DNA from: Embleya sp051903075
Lineage (GTDB): Bacteria > Actinomycetota > Actinomycetes > Streptomycetales > Streptomycetaceae
Reading direction: 5' to 3'
NCBI RefSeq assembly: GCF_051903075.1
Contig: NZ_CP182422.1
Location: forward strand, 2,666,001-2,730,000
Length of the DNA stretch: 64,000 bases
Shown in pieces: positions 1 through 8,243 of this stretch. The stretch's first letter is position 1, and each line of letters begins with the position of its first letter. Made by a program: the position numbers and the translations under genes. A model generated the notes under the pieces. It searched no databases. It saw only the letters and a program-made list of their open reading frames with translations, and had not been told where the DNA came from.

Positions 1-2
1 GC

Positions 3-983
3 GGCAAGGTCTCCGCGGTCAAGGTGACCAACGCGAGGGGCGAACAGGTCGACGGCACCCTGTCGCCCGACGGCAAGTCCTGGAAGCCGAAGGTCCCGTT
101 CACCCCCGGCGGCCAGTACACGGTGAGCACCACCGCCACCAACACGGACAACCAGCCGACCACGATCTCCACCAGGTTCACCACCCAGACGCTGGGCAAG
201 GAGGTGACCGCCTCGATCTTCCCCGACGGTGGGACCGTCGGCGTCGGTCAGCCCGTCTCGGTGCGCTTCGACCGGCCGATCACCAACAAGGCCGAGGCGG
301 AGAAGGCGATGAAGGTCACCGCGACGCCCGCGGTGTCCGGCGCGTGGCACTGGTTCGGCAACACCCGGGTGGAGTGGCGGCCCAAGGACTATTGGAAGGC
401 CGGCACCAAGGTCAAGGTCGACCTCAACCTGCGCGGCGCCGACCTCGGCGGCGGCGCGGGCTCCAAGCAGTACAAGAGCTTCAACTTCGCGATCGGCAAC
501 GTCGCGCGGATCTCCACGGTCGATGTCGCGAGCAAGACGATGACCACCACCGAGAACGGCAAGGTGGTCAAGACCACCAAGGTCACCACCGGCGAGTCCC
601 CCAAGTACGACACCTGGGGCGGCGTGATGGTGGTGATGGAGAAGTACGAGAAGACCCGGATGAACTCGGCGACCGTGGGCCTGGGCAAGGAGTACGACAT
701 CGCGGACGTCCCGTGGGCGGTCCGGATCACCACGTCGGGCACGTTCGTGCACGGCAACTACTGGTACGACAAGGCCAATCCGCCCTTCGGCCGGGCCAAC
801 ACCAGCCACGGCTGCGTGAGCATGACGCCCGAGGACGCCAAGTGGTTCTACGACCACGCCGATCGCGGCGACGTGGTCAAGGTGGTCAACTCCAAGGAGC
901 GCGCGGTCGCGGCCGACAACGGCTACGGCGCGTGGAACCTGACCTGGCCCCAGTGGTTGGCCGGCAGCGCGACCAAGGAGTAA
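3..983 (+). CDS. L,D-transpeptidase (YkuD), 5' end missing
   Basis: This is the C-terminal part of a peptidoglycan L,D-transpeptidase, an enzyme that makes 3-3 cross-links outside the membrane. The open frame runs in from the left edge, so the signal peptide and start lie outside the window. Two Ig-like beta domains come first. The YkuD catalytic domain follows, with a histidine in GTFVHGNYW and the nucleophile motif SHGCVSM (Cys codon at 813-815). The protein closely matches the complete paralogue starting at 1116, from the shared GKVS-VKVTNA stretch to the common ending NGYGAWNLTW. The tandem arrangement suggests gene duplication. Family assignment is secure; substrate preference cannot be read from sequence. 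Confidence 0.93.
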   Translation, partial: GKVSAVKVTNARGEQVDGTLSPDGKSWKPKVPFTPGGQYTVSTTATNTDNQPTTISTRFTTQTLGKEVTASIFPDGGTVGVGQPVSVRFDRPITNKAEAEKAMKVTATPAVSGAWHWFGNTRVEWRPKDYWKAGTKVKVDLNLRGADLGGGAGSKQYKSFNFAIGNVARISTVDVASKTMTTTENGKVVKTTKVTTGESPKYDTWGGVMVVMEKYEKTRMNSATVGLGKEYDIADVPWAVRITTSGTFVHGNYWYDKANPPFGRANTSHGCVSMTPEDAKWFYDHADRGDVVKVVNSKERAVAADNGYGAWNLTWPQWLAGSATKE

Positions 984-1115
984 TCCCCGGGCGCGACGCG
1001 TCCGGAGACCAGTGAGACCTCGATCACAGGGCCCCTCGTGCAACGGCCACGCGGCCGGCAGCGTCCCTCAGGTGAATCCACCTGATCGGACGGCTTAGCC
1101 CGGGGGGCCCTTTTC

Positions 1116-2300
1116 ATGACCGGTATCACCCAGCGTGTCGGGGTCGCGGCGTTCGTCGCGGCGACCCTGTTGTTGACCGGAGCCTGTAGCAAGGACGACG
1201 CGAAGAAGTCGGCGGACCCGGCGAAGGCGGCCGGTGAGAACCGCGCCGGCCCGGCCGAGCCCGCCGTGGTCACCCTGACCCCCGTGGACAAGGCCACCGG
1301 CGTCGACCCGGGCGCCCCGGTGAAGATCGCGGTCGGCGGCGGCAAGGTGTCCGAGGTCAAGGTGACCAACGCGAGCGGCGAGGCGGTCGACGGCGCGCTG
1401 AACGGCGACTCCTGGAAGCCGAAGGTGCCGTTCATGTACGGCGGCAAGTACACGGTCACCGCCACCGCCGTCAACGCGGAGAACAAGCCGACCACCGCCA
1501 ATGCGGCGTTCACCGTGCTCAATCCGACGCAGGCGGCCACCGCCACCTTCATGCCGGACGCGGACGCCACGGTCGGCGTGGGCCAGCCGGTGTCGATCAC
1601 CTTCGACCAGCCGGTGAAGAACCGCAAGGCGGTACAGGAGGCGATCAAGGTCACCGCCACGCCCGCCGTCGAGGGCGCCTGGCACTGGTTCGGCAACTCG
1701 CGGGTGGACTGGCGGCCGAAGGAGTACTGGCCGACCGGCACCCAGGTGAAGGTGGACCTGAACCTGCGCGGCGTGGACCTCGGCGGCGGGGTGATGTCCA
1801 AGCAGTTCAAGAGCTTCGGCTTCAAGATCGCGGACACCAAGCGCGTCGCCGTGGTGGACGCCAACGCGCACACGATGACCGTCTCCGAGAACGACCAGGT
1901 GGTCAAGACGATCCCGATCACCGCGGGCGAGGACCCCAAGTACACGACGTGGAACGGGATCATGGTGATGGAGGAGCGCTACCCCACCCTCGACATGAAC
2001 TCGCAGACCGTCGGCCTGGGCAACGAGTACGACCAAAAGGCCGTGCCGTACGCGATGCGGATCACCGAGTCGGGCACGTTCCTGCACGCCAACACGTGGA
2101 CCACGGTCAACCCGTTCGGCAACGCCAACACCAGCCACGGCTGCGTCTCGATGACGCTGGAGAACGCCAAGTGGATGTACGAGCGTTCGATCCGCGGGGA
2201 CATCGTGCAGGTCAAGGGCAACGAGGAGAAGCCGGTGGCGGCCGACAACGGCTACGGCGCGTGGAACCTGACCTGGGAGCAGTGGACGGCCGGCAACTGA
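1116..2300 (+). CDS. L,D-transpeptidase lipoprotein (YkuD)
   Basis: Complete 394-residue L,D-transpeptidase. A lipoprotein signal peptide ends in the lipobox LTGAC (Cys24), so the enzyme should be anchored on the outer face of the membrane. Two Ig-like domains lead to the YkuD domain, with its catalytic histidine in GTFLHANTW and Cys343 in SHGCVSM. A G-rich ribosome site (ggggggccc) precedes the ATG. It lies 132 bp downstream of its near-identical partner. A small perfect inverted repeat (TCAGGTG-aatc-CACCTGA, 1068-1085) sits between the two genes. The known role of the family is penicillin-insensitive 3-3 cross-linking; a division of labour between the copies is inference. Confidence 0.95.
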   Translation: MTGITQRVGVAAFVAATLLLTGACSKDDAKKSADPAKAAGENRAGPAEPAVVTLTPVDKATGVDPGAPVKIAVGGGKVSEVKVTNASGEAVDGALNGDSWKPKVPFMYGGKYTVTATAVNAENKPTTANAAFTVLNPTQAATATFMPDADATVGVGQPVSITFDQPVKNRKAVQEAIKVTATPAVEGAWHWFGNSRVDWRPKEYWPTGTQVKVDLNLRGVDLGGGVMSKQFKSFGFKIADTKRVAVVDANAHTMTVSENDQVVKTIPITAGEDPKYTTWNGIMVMEERYPTLDMNSQTVGLGNEYDQKAVPYAMRITESGTFLHANTWTTVNPFGNANTSHGCVSMTLENAKWMYERSIRGDIVQVKGNEEKPVAADNGYGAWNLTWEQWTAGN

Positions 2301-2309
2301 CGCGCGGTT

Positions 2310-2339
2310 GTGGCCGGACCCGACACCGGGTCCGGCCAC
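2310..2339 (+). terminator. Hairpin terminator after L,D-transpeptidase gene
   Basis: A perfect 13-bp inverted repeat (2310-2322 with 2327-2339, arm GTGGCCGGACCCG) with a 4-nt loop lies 9 bp after the stop codon. There is no T tract, as is common for terminators in very GC-rich actinomycetes. Confidence 0.75.
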
Positions 2340-2550
2340 GCCAGGCCCCGTCGCACCCGCGTCGCCGGCGTCGACCGTGTTCGCGCCAACCATGCCGGAC
2401 GGTCGGCGGTACGTGTGCCCTACACCCGGGCGTGACCCATCCCACGTCGATTCCCGGGGCCGAATGAGCGTATGAACTGTTGAACACACCAACCATGTGG
2501 GTACGCCTGCCACGGGACCACCCCACCCCTCCCCGTGAATCGAGGCAGCC

Positions 2551-3246
2551 GTGTGTTGGAGCGCCGGTGCGGACCTCGTGATGGGCAGTGCCATCACGGC
2601 GGTCGGCATAGCGAGCGTCGCCTCCGTGCGACGGATCAACGATCTGCCGATGGCGCTGTTGCCGGTCATCCTGGGCGCCCATCAGCTCGTCGAGGCGGTG
2701 GTGTGGCAGGGCGAGACGGGTGACGTGTCGGCGGGTACCGCCGAGATCGCGCGCGAGGCCTGGGCGGTGATCGCCTTCCCGCTGTTGCCCGCCTTCGTCC
2801 CGCTCGCGGTGCTGGCCGCCCAGTGGCCGCTCGCCCGGGGTCGGGAGCGGGTCCGGGCCACGTTCTTCATCGTGCTCGGCCTGGTGGTCGCGGGCGCCCT
2901 CGGGCACGCGCTCGTCTCGCGCCCGGTGAACGCCGAGATCTGCGGGAACACCGTGCGCTATTCGGTGGGCATTCCCGCCGCGCCGTGGGTGATCGCCGGC
3001 TATCTGGTCGCCACCCTGGGCTCGTTGTTGTTGGCCCGGGACCGGCTGTTGCGGTTCCTGGGCCTGGTCTGCGCCGTCGGCGCGGCGGTCACGATGCGTC
3101 TGTGGTTCCACGCGTTCGCGTCGACGTGGTGCGCGGTCGCGGCGGCGGCGAGCGTGATCGTGTTGTGGTGGGTACGCTCCCGGCGCCCCGCCCCACCGGG
3201 GAGCGCGGGCTCCTCGCCCGGGCCCGTGTCCGAGCTGGTGCGGTGA
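2551..3246 (+). CDS. DUF6629-type integral membrane protein
   Basis: 231-residue membrane protein starting MCWSA, the hallmark of a family usually annotated DUF6629. About seven hydrophobic segments are visible, beginning with a helix around residues 8-25 and a polar turn containing GAHQLVEAVVWQ. The function is unknown. The GTG start is chosen because the conserved MCWSA begins there and a GAGG-type ribosome site lies just upstream. It is transcribed alone, between two terminator hairpins. Membrane placement is well supported; any transport role would be a guess. Confidence 0.85.
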   Translation: MCWSAGADLVMGSAITAVGIASVASVRRINDLPMALLPVILGAHQLVEAVVWQGETGDVSAGTAEIAREAWAVIAFPLLPAFVPLAVLAAQWPLARGRERVRATFFIVLGLVVAGALGHALVSRPVNAEICGNTVRYSVGIPAAPWVIAGYLVATLGSLLLARDRLLRFLGLVCAVGAAVTMRLWFHAFASTWCAVAAAASVIVLWWVRSRRPAPPGSAGSSPGPVSELVR

Positions 3247-3284
3247 GCCGGCGGCCCGGAGGCGACTCCGGGCCGCCGCGGCTC
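3245..3284. terminator. Bidirectional hairpin between convergent genes
   Basis: A long GC-rich inverted repeat (left arm 3245-3261, loop gcga, right arm 3266-3284 with one bulge) spans the junction of the convergent DUF6629 and QueA-like genes. It could terminate both transcripts. Confidence 0.7.
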
Positions 3285-4299
3285 AGGGCAGCAGCAGCGA
3301 GCTGTCCCCGAACTCGTGCCACAGGTAGTCCTCGGCCATCGCCGCGTCGTAGGCCCTGCGCACCACCGCCCGGCCCACCACCGCCTCCAGGAGCAGCAGG
3401 TGGGTGGCCTCGGGCGCGTGCAGGCCGCTGATCACGCCGTCGACCACCCGGGCCGGCCGGTCCGGGCCGAGCATCAGGTCGGTCCAGCCGCTCGCGGCGG
3501 CGATCTCGCCGTCGGGGCCCACCGCCGACTCCAGGGCCCGGGTCACCGTGGTGCCCACCGCGATCACCCGGCGGGCCCGACGTACCAGGTTCGCGGTGCT
3601 CTCCGGCACGGCGAACCACTCGCGCAGCGGCGGCTCGCCGACCTCCTGGGAGGACACCCCGGTGTGCAGCACGATCGGCGCGACGGTGACCCCGCGGGTG
3701 ATCAGGTCGACCACCAGCTCGTGGGTGAACGGCCGCCCGGCGCTGGGCATCTCGGCGCTGCCCTCGTCCCGGGCGAAGATCGTCTGATACGCCGTCAGCG
3801 GCCAGCGCTCACGCACGTGGGCGTAGCTGATCGGCCGGCCGCGGTCGGCCAGGAAGGTCTCCACCCGGGCGTGCGGCACGGAGATCCGGGCCTTCCACAA
3901 CCGCTGGGGGGTGTGCTCGTGCGGATACGGGTCCAGGAGCAGCGCCATGCCGCACCGGGTGCCGGGGAAGCGCACCGCCTCGAAGCGGCGCACCCCCGCC
4001 ACCGGCCCGGGCGTGCCGTCGGTGTGCCGCAGTTCGACGATCCAGGTCTCCTCGTCGAGCCGGGTGGCGAAGTGCACGGTGACCGGCGAGCCGTCGGCGC
4101 GGTAACCGTCCACCGCGGCGGGCAGCGTCGCGGAGGTGTTCACCACGAGCAGGTCGCCGGGTCCCAGGTGCCGTCCGAGGTCGCGGAAGACGGTGTGCTC
4201 GACGTGCTCCCCCGTGTGCACGAGCAGCCGGACCCCGTCCCGCGCGAGCCCCCGCGCCTCGGCGGGTTCGGTGGCCTCATGCATCGTCGCGGTGGTCAC
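3283..4299 (-). CDS. QueA-like S-adenosylmethionine:tRNA ribosyltransferase-isomerase homologue
   Basis: 338-residue homologue of QueA, which in queuosine synthesis transfers the ribosyl part of SAM to 7-aminomethyl-7-deazaguanine in tRNA. The QueA fold is recognisable through LLVVNTSATLPAAV, YAHVRERWPLTAYQTIFA and the C-terminal DGVISGLHAPEATHLLLLEA. Two normally conserved segments differ: the usual APTAGLHFT reads EMPSAGRPFT, and the usual HVGLGTF region reads LHTGVSSQE. The substrate may therefore not be the canonical one. The GTG start at 4299 overlaps the stop of the upstream SDR gene by 4 bp (GTGA), implying translational coupling; an ATG 15 bp downstream is possible. No other queuosine gene is nearby. 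Confidence 0.8.
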   Translation of the reverse strand: MTTATMHEATEPAEARGLARDGVRLLVHTGEHVEHTVFRDLGRHLGPGDLLVVNTSATLPAAVDGYRADGSPVTVHFATRLDEETWIVELRHTDGTPGPVAGVRRFEAVRFPGTRCGMALLLDPYPHEHTPQRLWKARISVPHARVETFLADRGRPISYAHVRERWPLTAYQTIFARDEGSAEMPSAGRPFTHELVVDLITRGVTVAPIVLHTGVSSQEVGEPPLREWFAVPESTANLVRRARRVIAVGTTVTRALESAVGPDGEIAAASGWTDLMLGPDRPARVVDGVISGLHAPEATHLLLLEAVVGRAVVRRAYDAAMAEDYLWHEFGDSSLLLP

Positions 4300-5003
4300 G
4301 AGGTCACCGCCGGGGCGAACTCGGCGACCGTGTACCGCCCGCTCGCGGGACGCTCGTCGAACAAGCGCAGCAGGGCCGGCACCACGGTCTGGGGGTTCGG
4401 GCGATCCGAGACGTCCTCGCCGGGGAACGCCTGCTGATGCAGGTCGGTGTTCATGTCCCCGGGGTCGAACGCGTACACGTCCAGGTCCGGGTTCTCGGCG
4501 GCCAGCGTCGCGCCGACATGGTCGAGCGCCGCCTTGGCCGAGCCGTAGCCGCCCCAGCCGGGGTAGGCGTTGACGGCGGCGTCCGAGCTGATGTTCACCA
4601 CCGCGCCGCGGTCGCCGTCGAGCAGGAAGGGCAGGGCGAGCCGGGTCAGCGCCAGCGGCGCGAACACGTTCACCTCGTACACCCGGACCAGGTCGGCCGG
4701 GGGGTGGGCGGCGAGCGGCGGCAGCGGGCTGGGCCCGAGCGCGCTCGCGTTGTTGACGAGCAGGTCGAGTCGACCGGACTCGCGGACCAGGTCGCGCAGT
4801 TCGCGACGGTGCGCGGGATCGGTCACGTCGCCGGCGACGGCGATCACGTCGGCGTCGCCCAGGGCGCGCAGTTCGCGGGCGGCCCGGTCCAGGTCGGCGG
4901 GCCCGCGGGCGTCCAGGATCAGCGTCCAGGAGCGGATGGCGAGCGCGCGGGCCAGGGCCAGGCCGAGGCCGCGCGAAGCGCCGGTGACGAGTGCGACAGG
5001 CAT
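4296..5003 (-). CDS. Short-chain dehydrogenase/reductase
   Basis: 235-residue NAD(P)-binding SDR oxidoreductase. The Rossmann motif TGASRGLGLALA lies at residues 7-18, followed by NNASALG. The catalytic Ser-Tyr-Lys set reads from VVNISSDAAV (Ser) and GYGSAKAAL (Tyr/Lys). The ATG at 5003 directly precedes the SDR core and has a GGAGA ribosome site. It is the first gene of a two-gene operon with the QueA-like gene and is divergent from soxR. A SoxR-box-like dyad in the shared promoter suggests redox control. Substrate unknown. Confidence 0.9.
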   Translation of the reverse strand: MPVALVTGASRGLGLALARALAIRSWTLILDARGPADLDRAARELRALGDADVIAVAGDVTDPAHRRELRDLVRESGRLDLLVNNASALGPSPLPPLAAHPPADLVRVYEVNVFAPLALTRLALPFLLDGDRGAVVNISSDAAVNAYPGWGGYGSAKAALDHVGATLAAENPDLDVYAFDPGDMNTDLHQQAFPGEDVSDRPNPQTVVPALLRLFDERPASGRYTVAEFAPAVTS

Positions 5004-5063
5004 GGTGTTCTCCAGGGGAATTCCACACCCCACCCGGTGATGGGTTGCCCCTCTACACTGCAA

Positions 5064-5081
5064 GTTCAAGTGCACTTCAGG
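5064..5081 (-). promoter_or_regulatory. SoxR-box-like dyad in the SDR promoter
   Basis: Read on the minus strand the site is CCTGAAGTGCACTTGAAC. By my alignment it matches 13 of 18 positions of the E. coli SoxR box CCTCAAGTTAACTTGAGG and is centred on AAGTGCACTT. It overlaps a TTGACC -35 element (5080-5085) and sits in the spacer, the usual position for MerR-family activators. The -10 region is poor (CAGTGT at a 19-bp spacing), as expected for an activator-dependent promoter. It lies about 60 bp upstream of soxR. Confidence 0.65.
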
Positions 5082-5137
5082 TCAAGCGACCGGGAGGCGC
5101 ATCGCACGGAAACTTCGGACGAGACCTGGGAGACGGT

Positions 5138-5614
5138 GTGCTCACCGGAACGGACCTGTTGACGGTCGGGCAGATGACCGCGCGCAGCGGCTTCGCGGCA
5201 TCCGCGCTGCGCTACTACGAGGCCGAGGGCCTGATCACCGCGAGCCGCACGACGGGCGGGCAACGCCGGTACGAGCGGCACATCCTGCGCCGGCTGGCGT
5301 TCATTCGGGCGGCGCAGAACATCGGCCTGTCGCTGGAGGAGATCCGGTCGGCGCTGAGCAACCTCCCGGAGGGCCGCACCCCCACCCCCGCCGACTGGGC
5401 CAAGATCAGCCGGGCCTGGCGCGGTCGTCTGGAGGAGGAGATCGAGGCCCTGGTACGGCTGCGCGACGGCCTGGAGCAGTGCATCGGCTGCGGGTGCCTG
5501 TCGATGAAGCGCTGCCGGATCTCCAACCCCGACGACCAGGCCGCCCGCTACGGCTCCGGCGCGGTGACGCTGCCGGAGCTGCTGCGCGAGGACCGGCGCC
5601 ACCCCCACGGCTGA
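5138..5614 (+). CDS. soxR: Redox-sensing MerR-family activator SoxR
   Basis: 158-residue MerR-family regulator. The N-terminal winged helix (LLTVGQMTARSGFAASALRYYE) is followed by a coiled-coil dimerisation helix. The C-terminal cysteine cluster C115-x2-C118-x-C120-x5-C126 (CIGCGCLSMKRC) is the SoxR [2Fe-2S] signature. SoxR activates target promoters when redox-cycling compounds oxidise its cluster; in streptomycetes its targets are often oxidoreductases and efflux genes. The GTG at 5138 has a GGGAG ribosome site 5 nt upstream. The divergent SDR/QueA-like operon carrying a SoxR-box-like site is the obvious candidate target. Confidence 0.93.
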   Translation: MLTGTDLLTVGQMTARSGFAASALRYYEAEGLITASRTTGGQRRYERHILRRLAFIRAAQNIGLSLEEIRSALSNLPEGRTPTPADWAKISRAWRGRLEEEIEALVRLRDGLEQCIGCGCLSMKRCRISNPDDQAARYGSGAVTLPELLREDRRHPHG

Positions 5615-5660
5615 CGCCGACCGGGCGGGACGGCGCCCAGGCCCGGCCGGCGGTCGGTCG

Positions 5661-6950
5661 TCAGTAGCGGTCGCGCACCACCGCGGCCTGTCGCGCGCCG
5701 GGCGCACCCGGCGCCGCAGGGGCCGCGGGCACCGAGGGCGCCCCGAGCGCCGCCCAGTCCGGCTTGGCGCCGACGTCGAAGGTGCGCAACTTCGCCAGCA
5801 CCGCCGGATCCTGCGCGTCGAGCCAGTCCACCAGGTCGTGGAAGCTCACACACCTGGTCTCGGGGCGGGTACACGCCGTGCGCATCGCGCGTTCGACGGC
5901 CTTCATGTAGATGCCGCCGTTCCACCCCTCGAAGTGGTTGCCGATCAGCAGCGGCGCCCGGTTGCCGGTGTACGCGCGGTCGAAGCCCGCCATGTAGCTC
6001 GCGTACGCCTGGTCCTCCCACTCGCCGAACTTCGCCGGGTCGCCCTTGACCGTGCGCGACTGGTTGAACATCACGTTGTAGTCCATCGACAGGACCTCGA
6101 ACTTGCGCCCCGGCAGCGGGATCTGCTGGAGCGGCAGGTCCCACACCCCGTTCACCTTGGCGGGCCACACCTGCCGCCCGCCGGGCGAACTGGCGTCGTA
6201 GCGGAAGCCGAGCGAGGGCGCCGCCGCGAGCAACGCCTTCTGTCCCTCCAGGCACGGCGCCCGGCCGCCGATGAGTTCCTTGTCGTAGTCGAACGGCAGC
6301 GCCGGCAGGTCGGTCCAGCCGGTGTTGGTCTTCCAGTTCTTCACGAACGCGCGCGACTGCTCCGTCTCGGCGCGCCAGTCCTCGGCCGACCACGAACCGC
6401 CGCCGGTGGGACCGCAGAAGTGTCCGTTGAAGTGGGTGCCGATCTCGTGGCCCTCCTGCCACGCGGCGCCGAGTTGCTCCAGCGTCATCCGCAGGTGGGC
6501 GTCGTCGAGGTAGCCGATGTCGGAGGCGCCGATCGGCTTGTGCGGCGGTTGATACCTGGCCTTCCTGGCCTCGGGCAGCACGTACACCCCGGACAGGAAC
6601 AGCGTCATCCTGGCGTTGCTCTCCTTGGCCACCTGGCGGAAACGGGAGAACAACTTCTTGTCGTCCTCGCCGGCGCCGTCCCAGGAGAAGACCACGAACT
6701 GCGGCGGGGTCGCGCCGGGGGCCAGCTTCTCCGGCCTGGGCCGATGGGGCTGCTCGCCGGTGTTCGAGGTCGAGCCGTCGCCGATCAGGGTCGCCGGAGC
6801 CTGGGCGGCCGACCCCTGGGGAGGTCTCGCGGGTGCGGCGGCCTTCTGTTCGGGATCGTTCCCGTGGTCGCGGGCGAAGACGACGAAGCCGATGGCGGCG
6901 ACCACCGCGACGACCAGGACGAGGACGGCCATGTTGCGGGATGATCGCAC
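5661..6950 (-). CDS. Membrane-anchored polysaccharide deacetylase-like protein
   Basis: About 430 residues. A short basic N-terminus and one hydrophobic helix (AVLVLVVAVVAAIGFVVFA) predict a signal anchor with an extracytoplasmic catalytic domain. NodB-type motifs are modified but present: VVFSWDGAGEDD replaces TFDDG, and HEIGTHFNGHF supplies the metal-binding histidines. Later motifs include GFRYDASSPGG and LLIGNHFEGWNGG. The family removes N- or O-acyl groups from wall or surface polysaccharides. The GTG at 6950 is preferred because it adds positive charges before the helix and follows a GGGG ribosome site; the ATG at 6932 is the alternative. The C-terminus is Ala/Pro-rich. Confidence 0.82.
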   Translation of the reverse strand: MRSSRNMAVLVLVVAVVAAIGFVVFARDHGNDPEQKAAAPARPPQGSAAQAPATLIGDGSTSNTGEQPHRPRPEKLAPGATPPQFVVFSWDGAGEDDKKLFSRFRQVAKESNARMTLFLSGVYVLPEARKARYQPPHKPIGASDIGYLDDAHLRMTLEQLGAAWQEGHEIGTHFNGHFCGPTGGGSWSAEDWRAETEQSRAFVKNWKTNTGWTDLPALPFDYDKELIGGRAPCLEGQKALLAAAPSLGFRYDASSPGGRQVWPAKVNGVWDLPLQQIPLPGRKFEVLSMDYNVMFNQSRTVKGDPAKFGEWEDQAYASYMAGFDRAYTGNRAPLLIGNHFEGWNGGIYMKAVERAMRTACTRPETRCVSFHDLVDWLDAQDPAVLAKLRTFDVGAKPDWAALGAPSVPAAPAAPGAPGARQAAVVRDRY

Positions 6951-7250
6951 GAATGCCCCAAATGATTGGAAATATAGGGAAATCGACAGCAGGCTAGATC
7001 GGCCGCCGACCGGTGCGTCGACCCGCCCCGCCGGGCGGCCGGCCGGCACCACCACATGGGATGAACGGGTACCGCCACTCGGCCGCAGTGTGAGCGGCCG
7101 CACGGCCGCCGAAGGTGTCACGGGTCCCGGAGTGGCAATGGATAGCCCCGAGCCGGTGGTTCGCCTCGGCACGGGGCGCGCCCGCGGGGCCGCCCGGGGT
7201 CCGGTCGCCGGGCCCGAACCGAGAACCGGCCCATCCCGGAGGGGACATCG
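6951..7250. other. Divergent intergenic region, no gene seen
   Basis: 300 bp between the divergent deacetylase and DUF1275 genes. It contains a locally AT-rich stretch near 6955-6990, suited to promoters, and a GGAGGGG ribosome site just before 7251. No RNA gene or conserved ORF is recognised. Confidence 0.5.
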
Positions 7251-7985
7251 ATGCGCGAGACGCTTCGGGACGCCAAACACACACTGCTGCCGCCGCACGA
7301 CGACCCGCACGCCCCGCTGCCGCCGCTGCTGATCGTGCTCACCGTGGTCACCGGCCTGGTGGACGCGCTCAGCTATCTCGAACTGGGCCGGGTGTTCGTC
7401 GCGAACATGACCGGCAATGTGGTCTTCACCGGCTTCGCCCTGGCCGGCGCCCCCGGCCTGTCGGTGGCCGCCTCGCTCGCCGCGCTCGGCGCGTTCCTGG
7501 TCGGCGCGGCCGGCGGCGGCCGACTCGGCGTGGTCTTCGGCGCGCGCCGCGTGCGCCTGCTGTGGGTGGGCGCCTCGGTACAGGCCGCCCTGCTCGCCGC
7601 GGCCCTGATCGTCGCCGCCGCGGTGCACGGCCTGGGCACCGGCGAGCGCTACACCCTGATCCTGCTGCTCGGCCTGGCCATGGGCCTGCAAAACGCGGTG
7701 GCCCGCCGGTTGGCCGTCCCGGATCTGACCACCACCGTGTTGTCCCAGACGCTGACCGGCCTGGCCGCCGACATCCGCCGGCTCGGCGGCACCGGATCCC
7801 GGGCCGGTCGCCGGCTGCTCTCCGCGATCGCGATGGCACTGGGCGCGTTCACCGGCGCGATACTCGTCCTGCGCGTGCACGTACTGATCGCGTTCGCCGC
7901 GCCGCTCGCCCTGCTGATCGGCACCGCCGCCGTCGCCTACCGGTTCGACCTGCGGCGCGACCGAAAAGCCGACGAAATCGTTTGA
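7251..7985 (+). CDS. DUF1275 (YoaK-type) membrane protein
   Basis: 244-residue integral membrane protein of the DUF1275/YoaK family. About six hydrophobic helices are visible. Family motifs include VTGLVDALSYLELGRVFVANMTGNVVF near the N-terminus and GLAMGLQNAVARR in the middle, followed by TTTVLSQTLTGLAAD. The biochemical function of the family is unknown. The ATG at 7251 follows a GGAGGGG ribosome site. It is apparently monocistronic and separated by about 260 bp from the following ABC-F gene. Confidence 0.9.
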   Translation: MRETLRDAKHTLLPPHDDPHAPLPPLLIVLTVVTGLVDALSYLELGRVFVANMTGNVVFTGFALAGAPGLSVAASLAALGAFLVGAAGGGRLGVVFGARRVRLLWVGASVQAALLAAALIVAAAVHGLGTGERYTLILLLGLAMGLQNAVARRLAVPDLTTTVLSQTLTGLAADIRRLGGTGSRAGRRLLSAIAMALGAFTGAILVLRVHVLIAFAAPLALLIGTAAVAYRFDLRRDRKADEIV

Positions 7986-8243
7986 GGTCCGCGACGTGCC
8001 CGAGGTAGCCTTGCCGGGTCACATTGTCGTCCGTCTGGATGGTCCGTTGCGCATCTGAGGTCAGGACATCGCGCCGCTCGAGCCCGTCGTGCTCGCGGTC
8101 GCGTTCTCGACCTCGGTGTGGCCGTCCCGGACGACTTCTTCGTCGACTCTCTCGTTGTCGACCGTCTCGTTCCCGGTGCTTCCCGATCCCGCCGCGCGGT
8201 GTCCCACGCGATCCGTACATCACCGCGTCCCGGGAGAATCCGC

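Noticed and set aside
4991..5137. Upstream extension of soxR to an ATG at 4991
   Set aside because: It would cover the divergent promoter and the SoxR-box-like dyad and adds sequence unlike MerR proteins. The GTG at 5138 has a proper ribosome site.
5661..7880. Long minus-strand frame fusing the deacetylase to upstream sequence
   Set aside because: The upstream part is antisense to the DUF1275 gene and is Gln/Gly/His-rich low-complexity sequence. A signal anchor begins near 6950.
7986..8243. Leader peptide or attenuator before the ABC-F gene
   Set aside because: The region could hold one, but I find no short ORF with a ribosome site and no clear pair of competing hairpins.
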